Below are positions 51,956 to 60,168 of a stretch of 64,000 nt of DNA, one piece after another (the first letter of the stretch is position 1; each line of letters opens with the position of its first letter). Under the pieces are notes generated by a model. The model did not search any database and was not told the origin of the DNA. It worked only from the letters and a program-made list of their open reading frames with translations. The position numbers were made by a program, and so were the translations under genes. Origin of the DNA: Haloplasma contractile. GTDB taxonomy: Bacteria > Bacillota_I > Bacilli_A > Haloplasmatales > Haloplasmataceae. The stretch spans positions 54,650 through 118,649 of the forward strand of contig JAENYC010000005.1 in NCBI GenBank assembly GCA_016841945.1, given 5' to 3'.

Positions 51956-53383
51956 ATGTATGAGTTTTTATATCATGTTAAGTTTACAGTAATTAATGAA
52001 AAACTAGATATTAAGATATTTTTATCTCTTGAGGATTTATTTACCCCTGTTTATAGCCGTGTACAAGAAGCATCGGTACTTGAAAATAAAGAAGAATTTT
52101 TACCGATTTATCAAGAGATTCATGAATACTTTACTAAAAAACATATTGTAGTTGAAGAGAGTCATTTAAAACTCTTTTATCAAACTTTAAAGAATTTTGA
52201 AATATCTTTACCTGAGGTATTTTCTATTTCATATCATGAATACGATGAAGAATTAGATCAATATGCTCACATATTAACACCAAAGGAAATTGTTTTTATT
52301 AATTATGCCAACGGAAAAGCCTTTAATGATAAACGATTTAAATCATGGGAAGAAGATAATTATTTAGATACCGAGTATATAAAGAATGTCTTGATAGAAA
52401 GAGGACTGCTTACAACTGATGATTATTATCAAAATTTATTAAAAGCAAAACGTGATTTATTACTTGAAGTCGTTGAATTATATGATTTAGATGTACATGG
52501 TGACAACAAAGATTTAATAAATAAGATTAAGAAAGAATTACCTGAGGAATATGTGAAGAAACATTTTTCGGGCACCCATTTGTTTCTCACTAAAAAAGGG
52601 AAAAAGCTTTTAGAAAAGAGTCAAAAACTACTGGATTTTGAACGTAGTTTTTATCGTTATGTGAATAAATTACCCCTTGAAGAGTTTCATTTATTAAGCA
52701 TTAAAAAAATAGATTATGATTTTAACGGTATTGGAAGATTATTAATGGTTAATAGTAATGTTGATCAATTAGAATTTTTCGATTGGACAACGTTAGATGA
52801 TGAAGAAAAAACAAAAGAAGTAATAAAAGAAGAAGAACCAAAAGAGATAGAAAAAGAAATAGAAGATAAAGATAATGACGAAAAGGTAGAAGATGATGAA
52901 TTTGTTGATTTTATTAACAAAATCAGTGTATCTTATAAAGAAGAAGAGAAAAAAGAAGAAGAACCAGAAGAAATAAAAGAAGAAGAAGAGATTTTGATAG
53001 AGGATGACTATATTGAGGAAGAAGAAAAAGTTAGAGAACAATTAGCAGCCTATCGTAAGAAACGTGAAATGTATGAAATGGAGAAAAGAAAGCAAAAAAA
53101 CAAACAAAAGACAAAAAAGACAAAGAATAATGATTTCTATGTCGATGAAGTCTATGGAGAAGAGAAGAAAGGCTTCAGTATATTAAAATGGTTATTATTG
53201 TTTATTCTCGTAATTTTCATCATCATTGGATTATTATATATCAATGAAAGATTTGAGTTCATTGATTTAGGATTACCATTTTCAATTACAGAAATTTTTC
53301 AAGCAATAAAAGATACCTTTAAGGATTATAAAGATAAAGTGGTTGATTTTATAGAATATGTAAAAGACTATAAAAGTGAATAA
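51956..53383 (+). CDS. SAP-like domain protein with charged region and C-terminal membrane anchor, copy 2
   Basis: The 475-residue product follows the same plan as the protein at 32651. It has an N-terminal domain (YHVKFTVINEKLDIKIFLSL), TPKEIVFINYANG, a SAP-like pair near 155-190 (KRDLLLEVVELYDLDVHGDN) and an SFYRYVNKLPLEEFHLLSIKK block. A longer Glu/Lys-rich region (about 285-400) and a membrane helix (WLLLFILVIFIIIGLLYI) follow, then a short end. The cytosolic part could link nucleic acid or cytoskeleton to the membrane. It is placed right after the mreB genes but has its own promoter. Confidence 0.76.
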   Translation: MYEFLYHVKFTVINEKLDIKIFLSLEDLFTPVYSRVQEASVLENKEEFLPIYQEIHEYFTKKHIVVEESHLKLFYQTLKNFEISLPEVFSISYHEYDEELDQYAHILTPKEIVFINYANGKAFNDKRFKSWEEDNYLDTEYIKNVLIERGLLTTDDYYQNLLKAKRDLLLEVVELYDLDVHGDNKDLINKIKKELPEEYVKKHFSGTHLFLTKKGKKLLEKSQKLLDFERSFYRYVNKLPLEEFHLLSIKKIDYDFNGIGRLLMVNSNVDQLEFFDWTTLDDEEKTKEVIKEEEPKEIEKEIEDKDNDEKVEDDEFVDFINKISVSYKEEEKKEEEPEEIKEEEEILIEDDYIEEEEKVREQLAAYRKKREMYEMEKRKQKNKQKTKKTKNNDFYVDEVYGEEKKGFSILKWLLLFILVIFIIIGLLYINERFEFIDLGLPFSITEIFQAIKDTFKDYKDKVVDFIEYVKDYKSE

Positions 53384-53435
53384 TTGTGGATAAATAAGTG
53401 GAAAACAATGAAACTATAGGAATAGTTATCCACAA
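53384..53435. promoter_or_regulatory. Two DnaA-box-like sites in inverted orientation
   Basis: TTGTGGATAA at 53384-53393 and its reverse complement TTATCCACAA at 53426-53435 both match the DnaA box consensus exactly. They begin at the stop of the upstream gene and precede a terminator. They may bind DnaA (titration or regulation), or simply form an 11-bp hairpin. No dnaA or dnaN gene is nearby. Confidence 0.5.
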
Positions 53436-53452
53436 TATAGTGGAAAAGATAG

Positions 53453-53482
53453 AAAATAGGAGATGTTCTCCTATTTTTATTT
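53453..53482 (+). terminator. Intrinsic terminator
   Basis: An 11-bp stem (AAAATAGGAGA / TCTCCTATTTT) with a TGT loop and T-rich tail. Confidence 0.85.
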
Positions 53483-53576
53483 TTAGATTTATAGTTATAA
53501 TCTAAATTTCAACATAAAAATATAAGTTTTTATTTTATGATTAATAATGTCAAATAAATTTATGGAGGATATATTG

Positions 53577-54668
53577 ATGTTAGTTAATTTCAAAGTACAA
53601 AACTTTAAAAATTTTAAAGATGAACTCGTTTTTAAATTAGAACAAGTTAAAAATTATGAATTCAATACTGATGCGATTAAAGATGGAATTGTAAAAACAG
53701 CGTTGATATATGGTGAAAATGGAAGTGGAAAATCAAATTTGGGACTTGCTATATTAGATATTTCCTTAAATTTGACTGATAAGGAGAAGAATAAACAATA
53801 TTTTAGTAGACCTTTTATTAATTTATTGTGTGATGGAAATGCTAAGTTTTATTATAAATTTAGATTTAGTTCATCATATATCGTATATCAATATGAAAAA
53901 GATACACCACAGCATTTAGTAAAAGAGGAAGTTATTATTAATGATAAAAGAATCATTTTTTACGATCATCAAAAACATATTGGAGAGGTATTTCTTAAGG
54001 GAGCTGAGACGTTAAATACAGATATAAAGGATAAAAATAGTTCTTTTGTTAAATATATTAGAAGTAATGCTGTTTTAACAGAAAACGATGAAAATGATGT
54101 GTTTAATCAATTTATTTACTTTGTTGATAATATGCTATTCTTTCCTTCACTAGATATAAAACATCATGAATTAGATCAAGAGAGGATAACACAAAGAATT
54201 TTAGAATAAGGAAAACTCAAAGATTTTGAAAATTTATTAAAAAAAGCTGGATTAAATTATAAATTAACGTCTATAGAAGTAGATGGTCAAAAGGAAATCT
54301 TATGTGAATTTAATAAAGATCTAGTTAATCTTTTTACTATAGCATCCTCTGGAATGATCTCTTTAATCTATTTTTATGATGTATTTATAAATTTTAATCA
54401 AGTGTCATTTATCTATATGGATGATTTTGATTCTTATTATCATTTTGATTTAACAAGATATTTATTAAAAGAAATTATTAATAGTAATGTACAAGCAATG
54501 ATTATACTACATGATACGAGCTTAATTGATAATAATTTATTGAGGCCTGATTGTTATTTTAATTTAAAAAATGGCTATATTACATCATTTGCTGATTTAA
54601 CTAAAAAAGAATTAAGGAAAGCACATAATCTTGAAAAAATGTATAGGGCAGGTTCATTTAATGACTAA
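53577..54668 (+). pseudogene. AAA-family ATPase (RloA/OLD-like), interrupted by one in-frame stop
   Basis: The ATG at 53577 follows atggagg. The frame encodes NFKVQNFKNFKDEL and the Walker A motif LIYGENGSGKSNLGLAIL, then meets TAA at 54207-54209. It resumes in the same frame with intact sequence (IASSGMISLIYFYD, FIYMDDFDSYYHFDL as Walker B, AMIILHDTSLI) to a stop at 54668. A single nonsense change thus breaks a gene of about 363 codons. The family is predicted to act in anti-phage defence with a nuclease-like partner, which follows here. The two halves might still be expressed separately. Confidence 0.82.
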
Positions 54669-55315
54669 AGAGTATATTGTTGCTATTTCAGACGGAGAAA
54701 AGTCTGAAAAGCAAATTATAGAAAATATCCAAAAGATATTTTTTATTAAAGATAAGGATTTGATAATTTTACCATTTAAAACAGATATTTTTACTTTATA
54801 TAAGGTTCTAAATGAGGATAATTTTCATACAGATATTATTGAAGTATTGATTGAAACAGATTTAGAAATAAAAAAAAACATTTGATAGATATGATAAAAG
54901 TAAAGTATCACAAATTTATTTATTTTTTGATTATGATGGACACGGATATAAAAAAGATAAAGTAGATAAAATAGTAAAAAATATGATTGAGGTATTTGAT
55001 AATGAAACAGAAAATGGTAAGATTTATATTAGTTATCCAATGGTTGAAGCATTAAAAGATATAAAAAGAATTGATCACTGTTCTAGAAGATGTTTTGTAC
55101 CAGCGAAAAAAAACATTCGTTATAAGAGACTTGTATCCAAGGATACTGATTTTTGTCATTATAAAAAATTTGTTTTAGATGATTGGAATTTTATATTAGG
55201 ACATAATATTAAGAAGGCAAATTGTATCATTACATCATCATACACAATACCTCAATACAAAGATTATCGGTCAAAAATCACACAATTGACAATTTTTAAA
55301 TATCAAAATGAGTAA
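54661..55315 (+). pseudogene. RloB-like (TOPRIM-type) gene, frameshifted at a poly-A run
   Basis: The ATG at 54661 overlaps the end of the ATPase gene. The first part (MTKEYIVAISDGEKSEKQII) recalls the RloB/TOPRIM start (EGEKTE in active members; here Asp-Gly). A run of nine A near 54871-54879 puts the frame out and a TGA follows at 54883. One A fewer would restore the frame into FDRYDKSKVSQIYLFFDYDGHG (the acidic TOPRIM motif) and on to 55315. Either the gene is dead, or slippage on the A run gives some full product. Confidence 0.72.
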
Positions 55316-55478
55316 ATATATTACTCTAATGGATATTGTTGCTGTTTTAAGTGGATTTGCACTGTTTTTAATTGATTATTTTGGAGAAGAATTATATGAT
55401 AAAATTAAAAAAATCTGTTCTTTAAATGAAATAGATAAAAGCGATTTATGTAGTTATAAATTAGCATTTAAAAAATAG
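55308..55478 (+). CDS. Small 56-residue protein overlapping the RloB-like gene end
   Basis: The ATG at 55308 overlaps the upstream stop (ATGAGTAA). The product has one hydrophobic segment (LMDIVAVLSGFALFLIDYF) and a charged end. A decayed copy lies at about 58233-58378, so it belongs to a duplicated segment. It might be a third part of the ATPase/RloB-like operon; no family was recognised. Confidence 0.5.
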   Translation: MSKYITLMDIVAVLSGFALFLIDYFGEELYDKIKKICSLNEIDKSDLCSYKLAFKK

Positions 55479-55500
55479 TCAAAATTTTGACTATTTTTTA
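55341..55500 (+). repeat. Direct repeat, left copy (with terminator)
   Basis: From GCTGTTTTAAGTGGATTTGC to the terminator hairpin, this segment closely matches 58233-58390, including TGCACTGTTTTTAATTGATT and TATGTAGTTATAAATTAGC. The pair brackets the IS remnants and the XRE-ImmA-PIN genes. Confidence 0.85.
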
Positions 55501-55502
55501 AC
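55472..55502 (+). terminator. Intrinsic terminator
   Basis: A palindromic stem AAAATAGTCAAAA / TTTTGACTATTTT is followed by T residues. Confidence 0.8.
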
Positions 55503-55515
55503 TTTTTAGAGCTTG

Positions 55516-55690
55516 TCAAGTACCTTTGGTAACCTTGCTAAATGAAGAATTAAACTGATTCTACTGCGTTAGTCGTATACATTGTTTTTCTAACGTTTGA
55601 TGAATATTTATAAAACTGCTCAATATGTTGCCAGTTACCTTCAAAAACACGGATAGGTCCATTGTATTTAGCCCATTTTTCAATTAATTT
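55516..55690 (-). mobile_element. C-terminal remnant of an IS256-type transposase
   Basis: On the minus strand the frame reads KWAKYNGPIRVFEGNWQHIE, then a KYSSNVRKTMYTTNAVESV block. This matches the IS256/Mutator signature (NW..L..FF.YP..IRK.IYTTNAIES.N). It then shifts frame, and NSSFSKVTKGT follows in the next frame before a stop. Only about 55 codons remain, so it is inactive. No terminal inverted repeats were found. A matching N-terminal piece lies at 57915-58012. Confidence 0.75.
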
Positions 55691-55702
55691 CGATTACTTG
55701 TG

Positions 55703-56380
55703 TCAGATATTTTGCTTCTGTATGAAACTAGTTAATTTTTGTAACTTAGCTTTAGTTTGAATATTTCTTTCTCTACAAAAATTAATCATCCATTCCTTTT
55801 CCTTTTCATTATATGGGCTATTCCAAAAACGTCTAATAAATCCTTTCAATTTAGATAAGCAGTTCATATTTAACTTTGATGAAGTTGAAATTAGGGAAAA
55901 GTGCTCAAATAAATCTTGTTCAGTCATTTTATCTTCTAAATAATCGATAAACATGATTTCATAAAATGCTAAAGGCATAATTTCAGAATCAGGAATTCTC
56001 ATTAAAGTATAATGGGGGCCACGTTCCTTAATATCATCTGTAACTAAACACATACAACCTAAAGTTAATGCAATTGCTATCGCGTAAACTTCTCCTAAAT
56101 CTCCACCTTCAAAAAGTAGTCTATATTCTTTTACATGATATTGAAATACTTCATACATACCTATCTTTCTAAGATAAGAATCAGTAATTAATTCAATTTT
56201 TCCAGAATCTACATCCTTATCAAACTCATTTTTAATTTCAAGAATTGCATGATTTTCCATCTCATGATTTCGAATAAATTCATAAACATATAATTTATGA
56301 AATCTATTAAAAAGAATTGATTGAAAATTTGCTTCATATAAATGAATAATGATATTTGTGTCTATAGATGCATCCATCAT
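55703..56380 (-). CDS. PIN-domain protein, likely toxin of the XRE-ImmA-PIN cassette
   Basis: The 225-residue product has a PIN-like fold: SIDTNIIIHLYEANF at the start (first Asp), a middle ILEIKNEFDKD, GGDLGEVYAIAIALTLG (conserved Glu) and CLVTDDIKERGP (last Asp pair). PIN proteins are commonly RNases in toxin-antitoxin systems. Its ATG overlaps the stop of the ImmA/IrrE gene (ATGA), so the two are coupled. The C-terminal 80 residues are extra and helical. Confidence 0.82.
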   Translation of the reverse strand: MMDASIDTNIIIHLYEANFQSILFNRFHKLYVYEFIRNHEMENHAILEIKNEFDKDVDSGKIELITDSYLRKIGMYEVFQYHVKEYRLLFEGGDLGEVYAIAIALTLGCMCLVTDDIKERGPHYTLMRIPDSEIMPLAFYEIMFIDYLEDKMTEQDLFEHFSLISTSSKLNMNCLSKLKGFIRRFWNSPYNEKEKEWMINFCRERNIQTKAKLQKLTSFIQKQNI

Positions 56381-57195
56381 TCTATTCCGCCAAGTAAATC
56401 ATCGATGCTCTCATCATCTTCTGTTATATTTGAAGTTATATCAACATCAACATCCTCTACTTTTAAATCTACATAATTTAATATTGAACCTAAGTCGTTA
56501 ATTGGAATTAATTTTTCATTATAATTAGTAATAACCCATTCTAAATATTCAGCCGGTATTTGTTTAACCTCTGTTGCTTTACATAAATCTATGTTTCCTT
56601 TGATAGTCTTCAGTAATTTTGTTGCTGTATTCTCATATTTATCAACTTGTAATTGATCCAATATATTATAATTTAATATACCTAAAGATTTAAGACGATA
56701 TAAGACCATATCATAACTCACATTAAAAGCAGATTGAATCTTTGCTATATCTAATCCATTCCATTCGGTAACAGGTTTATCATGGATTTCATATCGTATA
56801 AATAAATCAACCTTATCTCTTGGCATTAAAAAACATGCTGCAAAATAATTTGCTTCTACTTCATTTTCATCTCTATCATTAAAGTCAGCATCTTTGATTA
56901 AAGTTAATCCATCTTTTTTTAAATGTAATATGTGATGGCCAAGTTCATGAGCAACTGAAAATATTTCTCTTGATAAAATTAATGATGAATTCGTAAATAT
57001 TATTTCTCCATCTTCTTTTAATAGACTAAATCCTAAAAAAGAATCCTCCCCAATTGGGTATCTAATAACCTCATAGCCAATCTTTTCTACATCCTTAAAA
57101 ATGTTTTGAACGCCATACCCAGAAATTTGGCATTCATTTCTAACACTATCGGCCATTTTTTCAATTCTTAATCGAGAATTTTTATTCATCATCAT
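56377..57195 (-). CDS. ImmA/IrrE-family metallopeptidase
   Basis: The product is about 272 residues. An N-terminal helical region is followed by the zinc-peptidase motif FSVAHELGHHILHLKKDG (HExxH near residue 80-84), NEVEANYFAACFLMPRD (second zinc ligand region) and a C-terminal domain with SAFNVSYDMVLYRLKSLG. Enzymes of this family cleave partner XRE repressors in mobile elements and stress responses. Its start overlaps the end of the XRE gene; three ATGs in a row (57195, 57192, 57189) are possible starts. Confidence 0.92.
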   Translation of the reverse strand: MMMNKNSRLRIEKMADSVRNECQISGYGVQNIFKDVEKIGYEVIRYPIGEDSFLGFSLLKEDGEIIFTNSSLILSREIFSVAHELGHHILHLKKDGLTLIKDADFNDRDENEVEANYFAACFLMPRDKVDLFIRYEIHDKPVTEWNGLDIAKIQSAFNVSYDMVLYRLKSLGILNYNILDQLQVDKYENTATKLLKTIKGNIDLCKATEVKQIPAEYLEWVITNYNEKLIPINDLGSILNYVDLKVEDVDVDITSNITEDDESIDDLLGGIE

Positions 57196-57535
57196 CGCCA
57201 ACCTTTTTTATGCGGTTATATAACTTCTTGTGTGCATAAAATTTATCTATCATTTCACTTATATACTCGAATGGTTCATCTTTTATTGTTTGATTACTTC
57301 CACGAAACATTGGTTTGTCATAAGTTACATGCTTCACAGCTGAAGTGATTTTTTCAGTACTGATTTCAAAAATTTCAGATATTTTTGTAATATTAGCATA
57401 TGAAATATCAATTAAACCTTTTTCGATCCTAGAATACTTTTGTCTTGAGCAATTCATTTTCTCCGCTACTTGTTCTTGAGTTAACCCCATAGATTCACGC
57501 AAAGATTTAATTCTAGCACCTAACAAATCATTCAT
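57182..57535 (-). CDS. XRE-family repressor/antitoxin
   Basis: I chose the ATG at 57535, preceded by aaaggaagtg. The 117-residue product begins with a Cro/CI helix-turn-helix (LLGARIKSLRESMGLTQEQV, NCSRQKYSRIEKGLIDIS) and has a C-terminal tail. With the metallopeptidase it makes an ImmR/ImmA-like switch, where cleavage of the repressor derepresses the operon. The third gene codes for a PIN protein, so it may also act as the antitoxin. Confidence 0.88.
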   Translation of the reverse strand: MNDLLGARIKSLRESMGLTQEQVAEKMNCSRQKYSRIEKGLIDISYANITKISEIFEISTEKITSAVKHVTYDKPMFRGSNQTIKDEPFEYISEMIDKFYAHKKLYNRIKKVGDDDE

Positions 57536-57556
57536 TTTTACACTTCCTTTCATCAT

Positions 57557-57910
57557 TAATTATACTTTATTATACGTTGAAGTCAATAAAAAATGTAAGT
57601 ATTTTGTAACATTTGTATAGAAATTATTCAAAATATGTAAAATAATCCCAAAAAAGTTACACATTTATAACATTGAAAAACTCAAGCTTTATTTCATCAT
57701 AATTCATTTGATTCTTTTGGTTTTCTACATCTTTAAATTCGATTACTAAGTCAATATGTTCTCCATTCTTAAAAAATCGGTTGATTTAAATAAGGGATTT
57801 ATTAGTCTATATCATGTTGAGCGATTTGGAAATCCCTTAAAGGAAAAGAATATGAATATATATAATTAACAGACTTCTAAATACCTATATTGTCACTCCA
57901 TAAAATTACT
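57557..57910. other. Decayed intergenic stretch
   Basis: No intact gene. On the minus strand, 57657-57782 encodes a 42-residue fragment (RFFKNGEHIDLVIEFKDVEN...FFNVINV) that is cut off upstream by a stop. On the plus strand near 57810-57868, LYHVERFGNPLKEKNMNIYN ends a short open piece. Neither could be assigned. They look like degraded mobile-element or cargo genes. Confidence 0.5.
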
Positions 57911-57914
57911 TACT

Positions 57915-58012
57915 AACTCATGTGAACCTTAAAACCATAAATATCTTCGATAGTATCAGGTGTATATCCTTGACTCATTCTTATACCGTGCATCGCAATA
58001 ATTTTACCTTCA
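57915..58012 (-). mobile_element. Probable N-terminal-half remnant of an IS256-type transposase
   Basis: On the minus strand: GKIIAMHGIRMSQGYTPDTI followed by EDIYGFKVHMS and a stop. IS256-type transposases have II.MYAKGMS..DI...IEDIYGF..S at this point. It has the same orientation as the C-terminal remnant at 55516-55690, and the XRE-ImmA-PIN genes lie between them. Confidence 0.55.
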
Positions 58013-58065
58013 ATTCAAAAGATATTTTTTCATAAAGATAAGGATTTGTGAATATTTCGGTGATA

Positions 58066-58134
58066 TTGACCAGCCATCTCGGCTAATTTGACCATTCATG
58101 TCGGAGTAAACTGACCGCATCGGCCAATTTGACA
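58066..58134. repeat. Short iterated repeats resembling an IS21-family end
   Basis: TTGACC or a close variant (CTGACC, TTGACA) recurs at 58066, 58088, 58111 and 58129, with TCGG(C/A)-rich text between (ATCTCGGCTAA, ATGTCGGAGTAA, GCATCGGCCAA). Multiple iterated end repeats of this style are typical of IS21-type elements. No istA/istB is present. Confidence 0.5.
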
Positions 58135-58232
58135 ATCCCTATTGACAATAATAAAACCTACCACTTAAAATCAAAGTATATTGATTAATTGGAGGTAATA
58201 AATATGACAAGGAATTCAAATATGAATATAGT

Positions 58233-58390
58233 GCTGTTTTGAGTTGAGTTTGCACTGTTTTTAATTGATTTTTTGGAGAGGAACTTTATAATAAAATTCA
58301 AAAAATCTGTACTTTAAATGAAATAGATTAAAGAAGATTATGTAGTTATAAATTAGCGTTAAAAAAATAGTCAATACTGACTATTTTTTT
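58233..58390 (+). repeat. Direct repeat, right copy (decayed)
   Basis: Matches 55341-55500 with several substitutions and small gaps. The small open frame of the left copy is broken here (TGA early, TAA in the middle). It ends in an equivalent terminator hairpin. Confidence 0.85.
58364..58390. terminator. Bidirectional terminator at the right repeat copy
   Basis: A stem AAAATAGTCA / TGACTATTTT with an ATAC loop and A/T flanks; it also serves the minus-strand gene that ends at 58381. Confidence 0.8.
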
Positions 58391-60162
58391 AATTTATTAA
58401 ATGGAACTAATTTATCCATGTTTTTGACTTCATATCTTGTATGGCCTTTTAATGAGTATAGTCTAGTATGATGGTATAAATCAGTTACTAATCCGCTTAA
58501 TATCTTTTTTTCATAACGAATGATTTCTAAAGGCTCTAATAAAACTAAGATATAATCTAAATCAACTTCTAATTTAATCATTTTCGTGGTGAGTTCAATA
58601 AAATCATATATTTGATTTTCAGGAGTATTATTTTCATATAGGTAATCGAATAATTTTTCTTGTTCCTCTGTATAACCATCTTCTTCATAAAATTGAGGTT
58701 TAGGTATTTTATAGTAATCTAAGTGTTTATTATTTTCTTTCATTTCATGAAAATTATTTAATTCTAATATGTTATAACTAAATATAATGCCATTTTTAAT
58801 ATCATATTCATCAGTATATAAACTATCGCTATTTAAAAGAAATACTTTTTCATCATAATTAGTCTTAATATTCTCATATTCATTCAGGTATTTAAAAAGA
58901 AGTGATGATTCAAATTCTCCGTATATTTCAGTGAGTATTCTTGTATATTGAATAATAATATCATTCTCTTTGACTTGATTGAATATTTCATTTTCATTAA
59001 TATCTTTAAAGAGTTCTAATACTTCCTGACTCATAATGAGCACATAGTGATTATTCATTGTGACTGGAAATGCAAGAAGTGAAATCTTCATTAATAATCC
59101 CAAGGAAGCTGGTATTTCATCAGCAGGTATAAGTCCATCATAAGAAACTAAATCAAATACATGTTCTAGTATATCTGTGTGGAAGTTAGTTAAGATATAT
59201 AATAGATATTTTTGATAATTATGATAAAAGAATTCGATTAATTCTTTCTTATTTAATGAGGGGGATTCACCAGTAATTGCACCATAACTGTTTTTTAATT
59301 CTTTTAAACTGAGTTGTGATAATAGGGTTTTAAAATCACTGGATTTAAATTTAGTGTTGTATAATTCTTTTATCATATCTTCTTCATATTCATCTTCATC
59401 AAAGTCATAGTCGTCAAAATTTAGTTCATCATCATTATAGAATGAATCATATTCAATTTCATCATTAGCATCTAATATTTCAATACCTTTATCTTTCATA
59501 TCGTCGTAACGATTGATTAATGTTTGATATAAATCTTCATTTATATCTATTAAATCAATTATTTCGAGGGCTTGTTTTTTGCTGCAAGCTTTATTTAGAA
59601 TCGTACATTCATCTTCATAAAAAGGATAGTTAATGGAAAGTTTCACTTTATATTGTAATGAATCTTTGTTAATTTCAATGAAATGAAGGATGACGTGATT
59701 ACAATCGCAATTTGGGTCCATACAATATAAATCATATAAATAGTAATTGGTTTGTTTTATTTTAATAGATAAAGGTTCATCTTGAGTATAAAACTCACTG
59801 TATGCATTCATTTTATCTAGTTCTACTTCTTTAATCTCTTGTTTATTAAGTCCAGCTATTTTAGCATTGATGTAATTGCTTTTATATTCTTTGATGTAAT
59901 TAGTTGAGGATAAAAAACTTTCTATTAATCCTTCTGGTTGTACTAAAATATCATATACTTTAATTTCATCATATCTATTTTTATTAAAATAAAAATTAAA
60001 TGAGAAATAGTCATGATATTGTTCATTTTCATATTTAACAAAGAAAAGTTCTACTTTTTCACAAGTACATATTGGATTGGTACAGTATCTTTCTAAAACG
60101 GTGTAATCCTTGTATTGATGATAATCATAATCTGGTTGTATCTTATGATAGGGGACTAACAT
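58381..60162 (-). CDS. Large protein with two Cys-x(2)-Pro-x-Cys-x-Cys modules, unknown function
   Basis: The 593-residue product begins with two copies of a module seen also in the neighbour at 60169: RYCTNPICTCEKVELFF near residue 31 and YCMDPNCDCNHVILHF near residue 150, each before an I/L-rich beta strand. An acidic stretch (about 235-260) follows, then a helical region (SQLSLKELKNSYGAITG...LVSYDGLIPADEIPASLGLL) that resembles the protein at 62571. The cysteines look zinc-binding. Its ribosome site lies inside the last codons of the upstream gene. I do not recognise a function. Confidence 0.72.
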   Translation of the reverse strand: MLVPYHKIQPDYDYHQYKDYTVLERYCTNPICTCEKVELFFVKYENEQYHDYFSFNFYFNKNRYDEIKVYDILVQPEGLIESFLSSTNYIKEYKSNYINAKIAGLNKQEIKEVELDKMNAYSEFYTQDEPLSIKIKQTNYYLYDLYCMDPNCDCNHVILHFIEINKDSLQYKVKLSINYPFYEDECTILNKACSKKQALEIIDLIDINEDLYQTLINRYDDMKDKGIEILDANDEIEYDSFYNDDELNFDDYDFDEDEYEEDMIKELYNTKFKSSDFKTLLSQLSLKELKNSYGAITGESPSLNKKELIEFFYHNYQKYLLYILTNFHTDILEHVFDLVSYDGLIPADEIPASLGLLMKISLLAFPVTMNNHYVLIMSQEVLELFKDINENEIFNQVKENDIIIQYTRILTEIYGEFESSLLFKYLNEYENIKTNYDEKVFLLNSDSLYTDEYDIKNGIIFSYNILELNNFHEMKENNKHLDYYKIPKPQFYEEDGYTEEQEKLFDYLYENNTPENQIYDFIELTTKMIKLEVDLDYILVLLEPLEIIRYEKKILSGLVTDLYHHTRLYSLKGHTRYEVKNMDKLVPFNKLKK

Positions 60163-60168
60163 TTGAGT

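Noticed and set aside
52793..53041. Phe-rich open frame on the minus strand
   Set aside because: Mirror of the Glu/Lys-rich region of the SAP/TM gene; composition artefact.
53384..53435. Replication origin
   Set aside because: Only two DnaA-box-like sites, no AT-rich unwinding region of note, and no dnaA/dnaN nearby.
58066..58134. CRISPR array
   Set aside because: The repeat units are short and uneven (18-23 bp steps) with no constant spacer length and no cas genes; they fit an IS end better.
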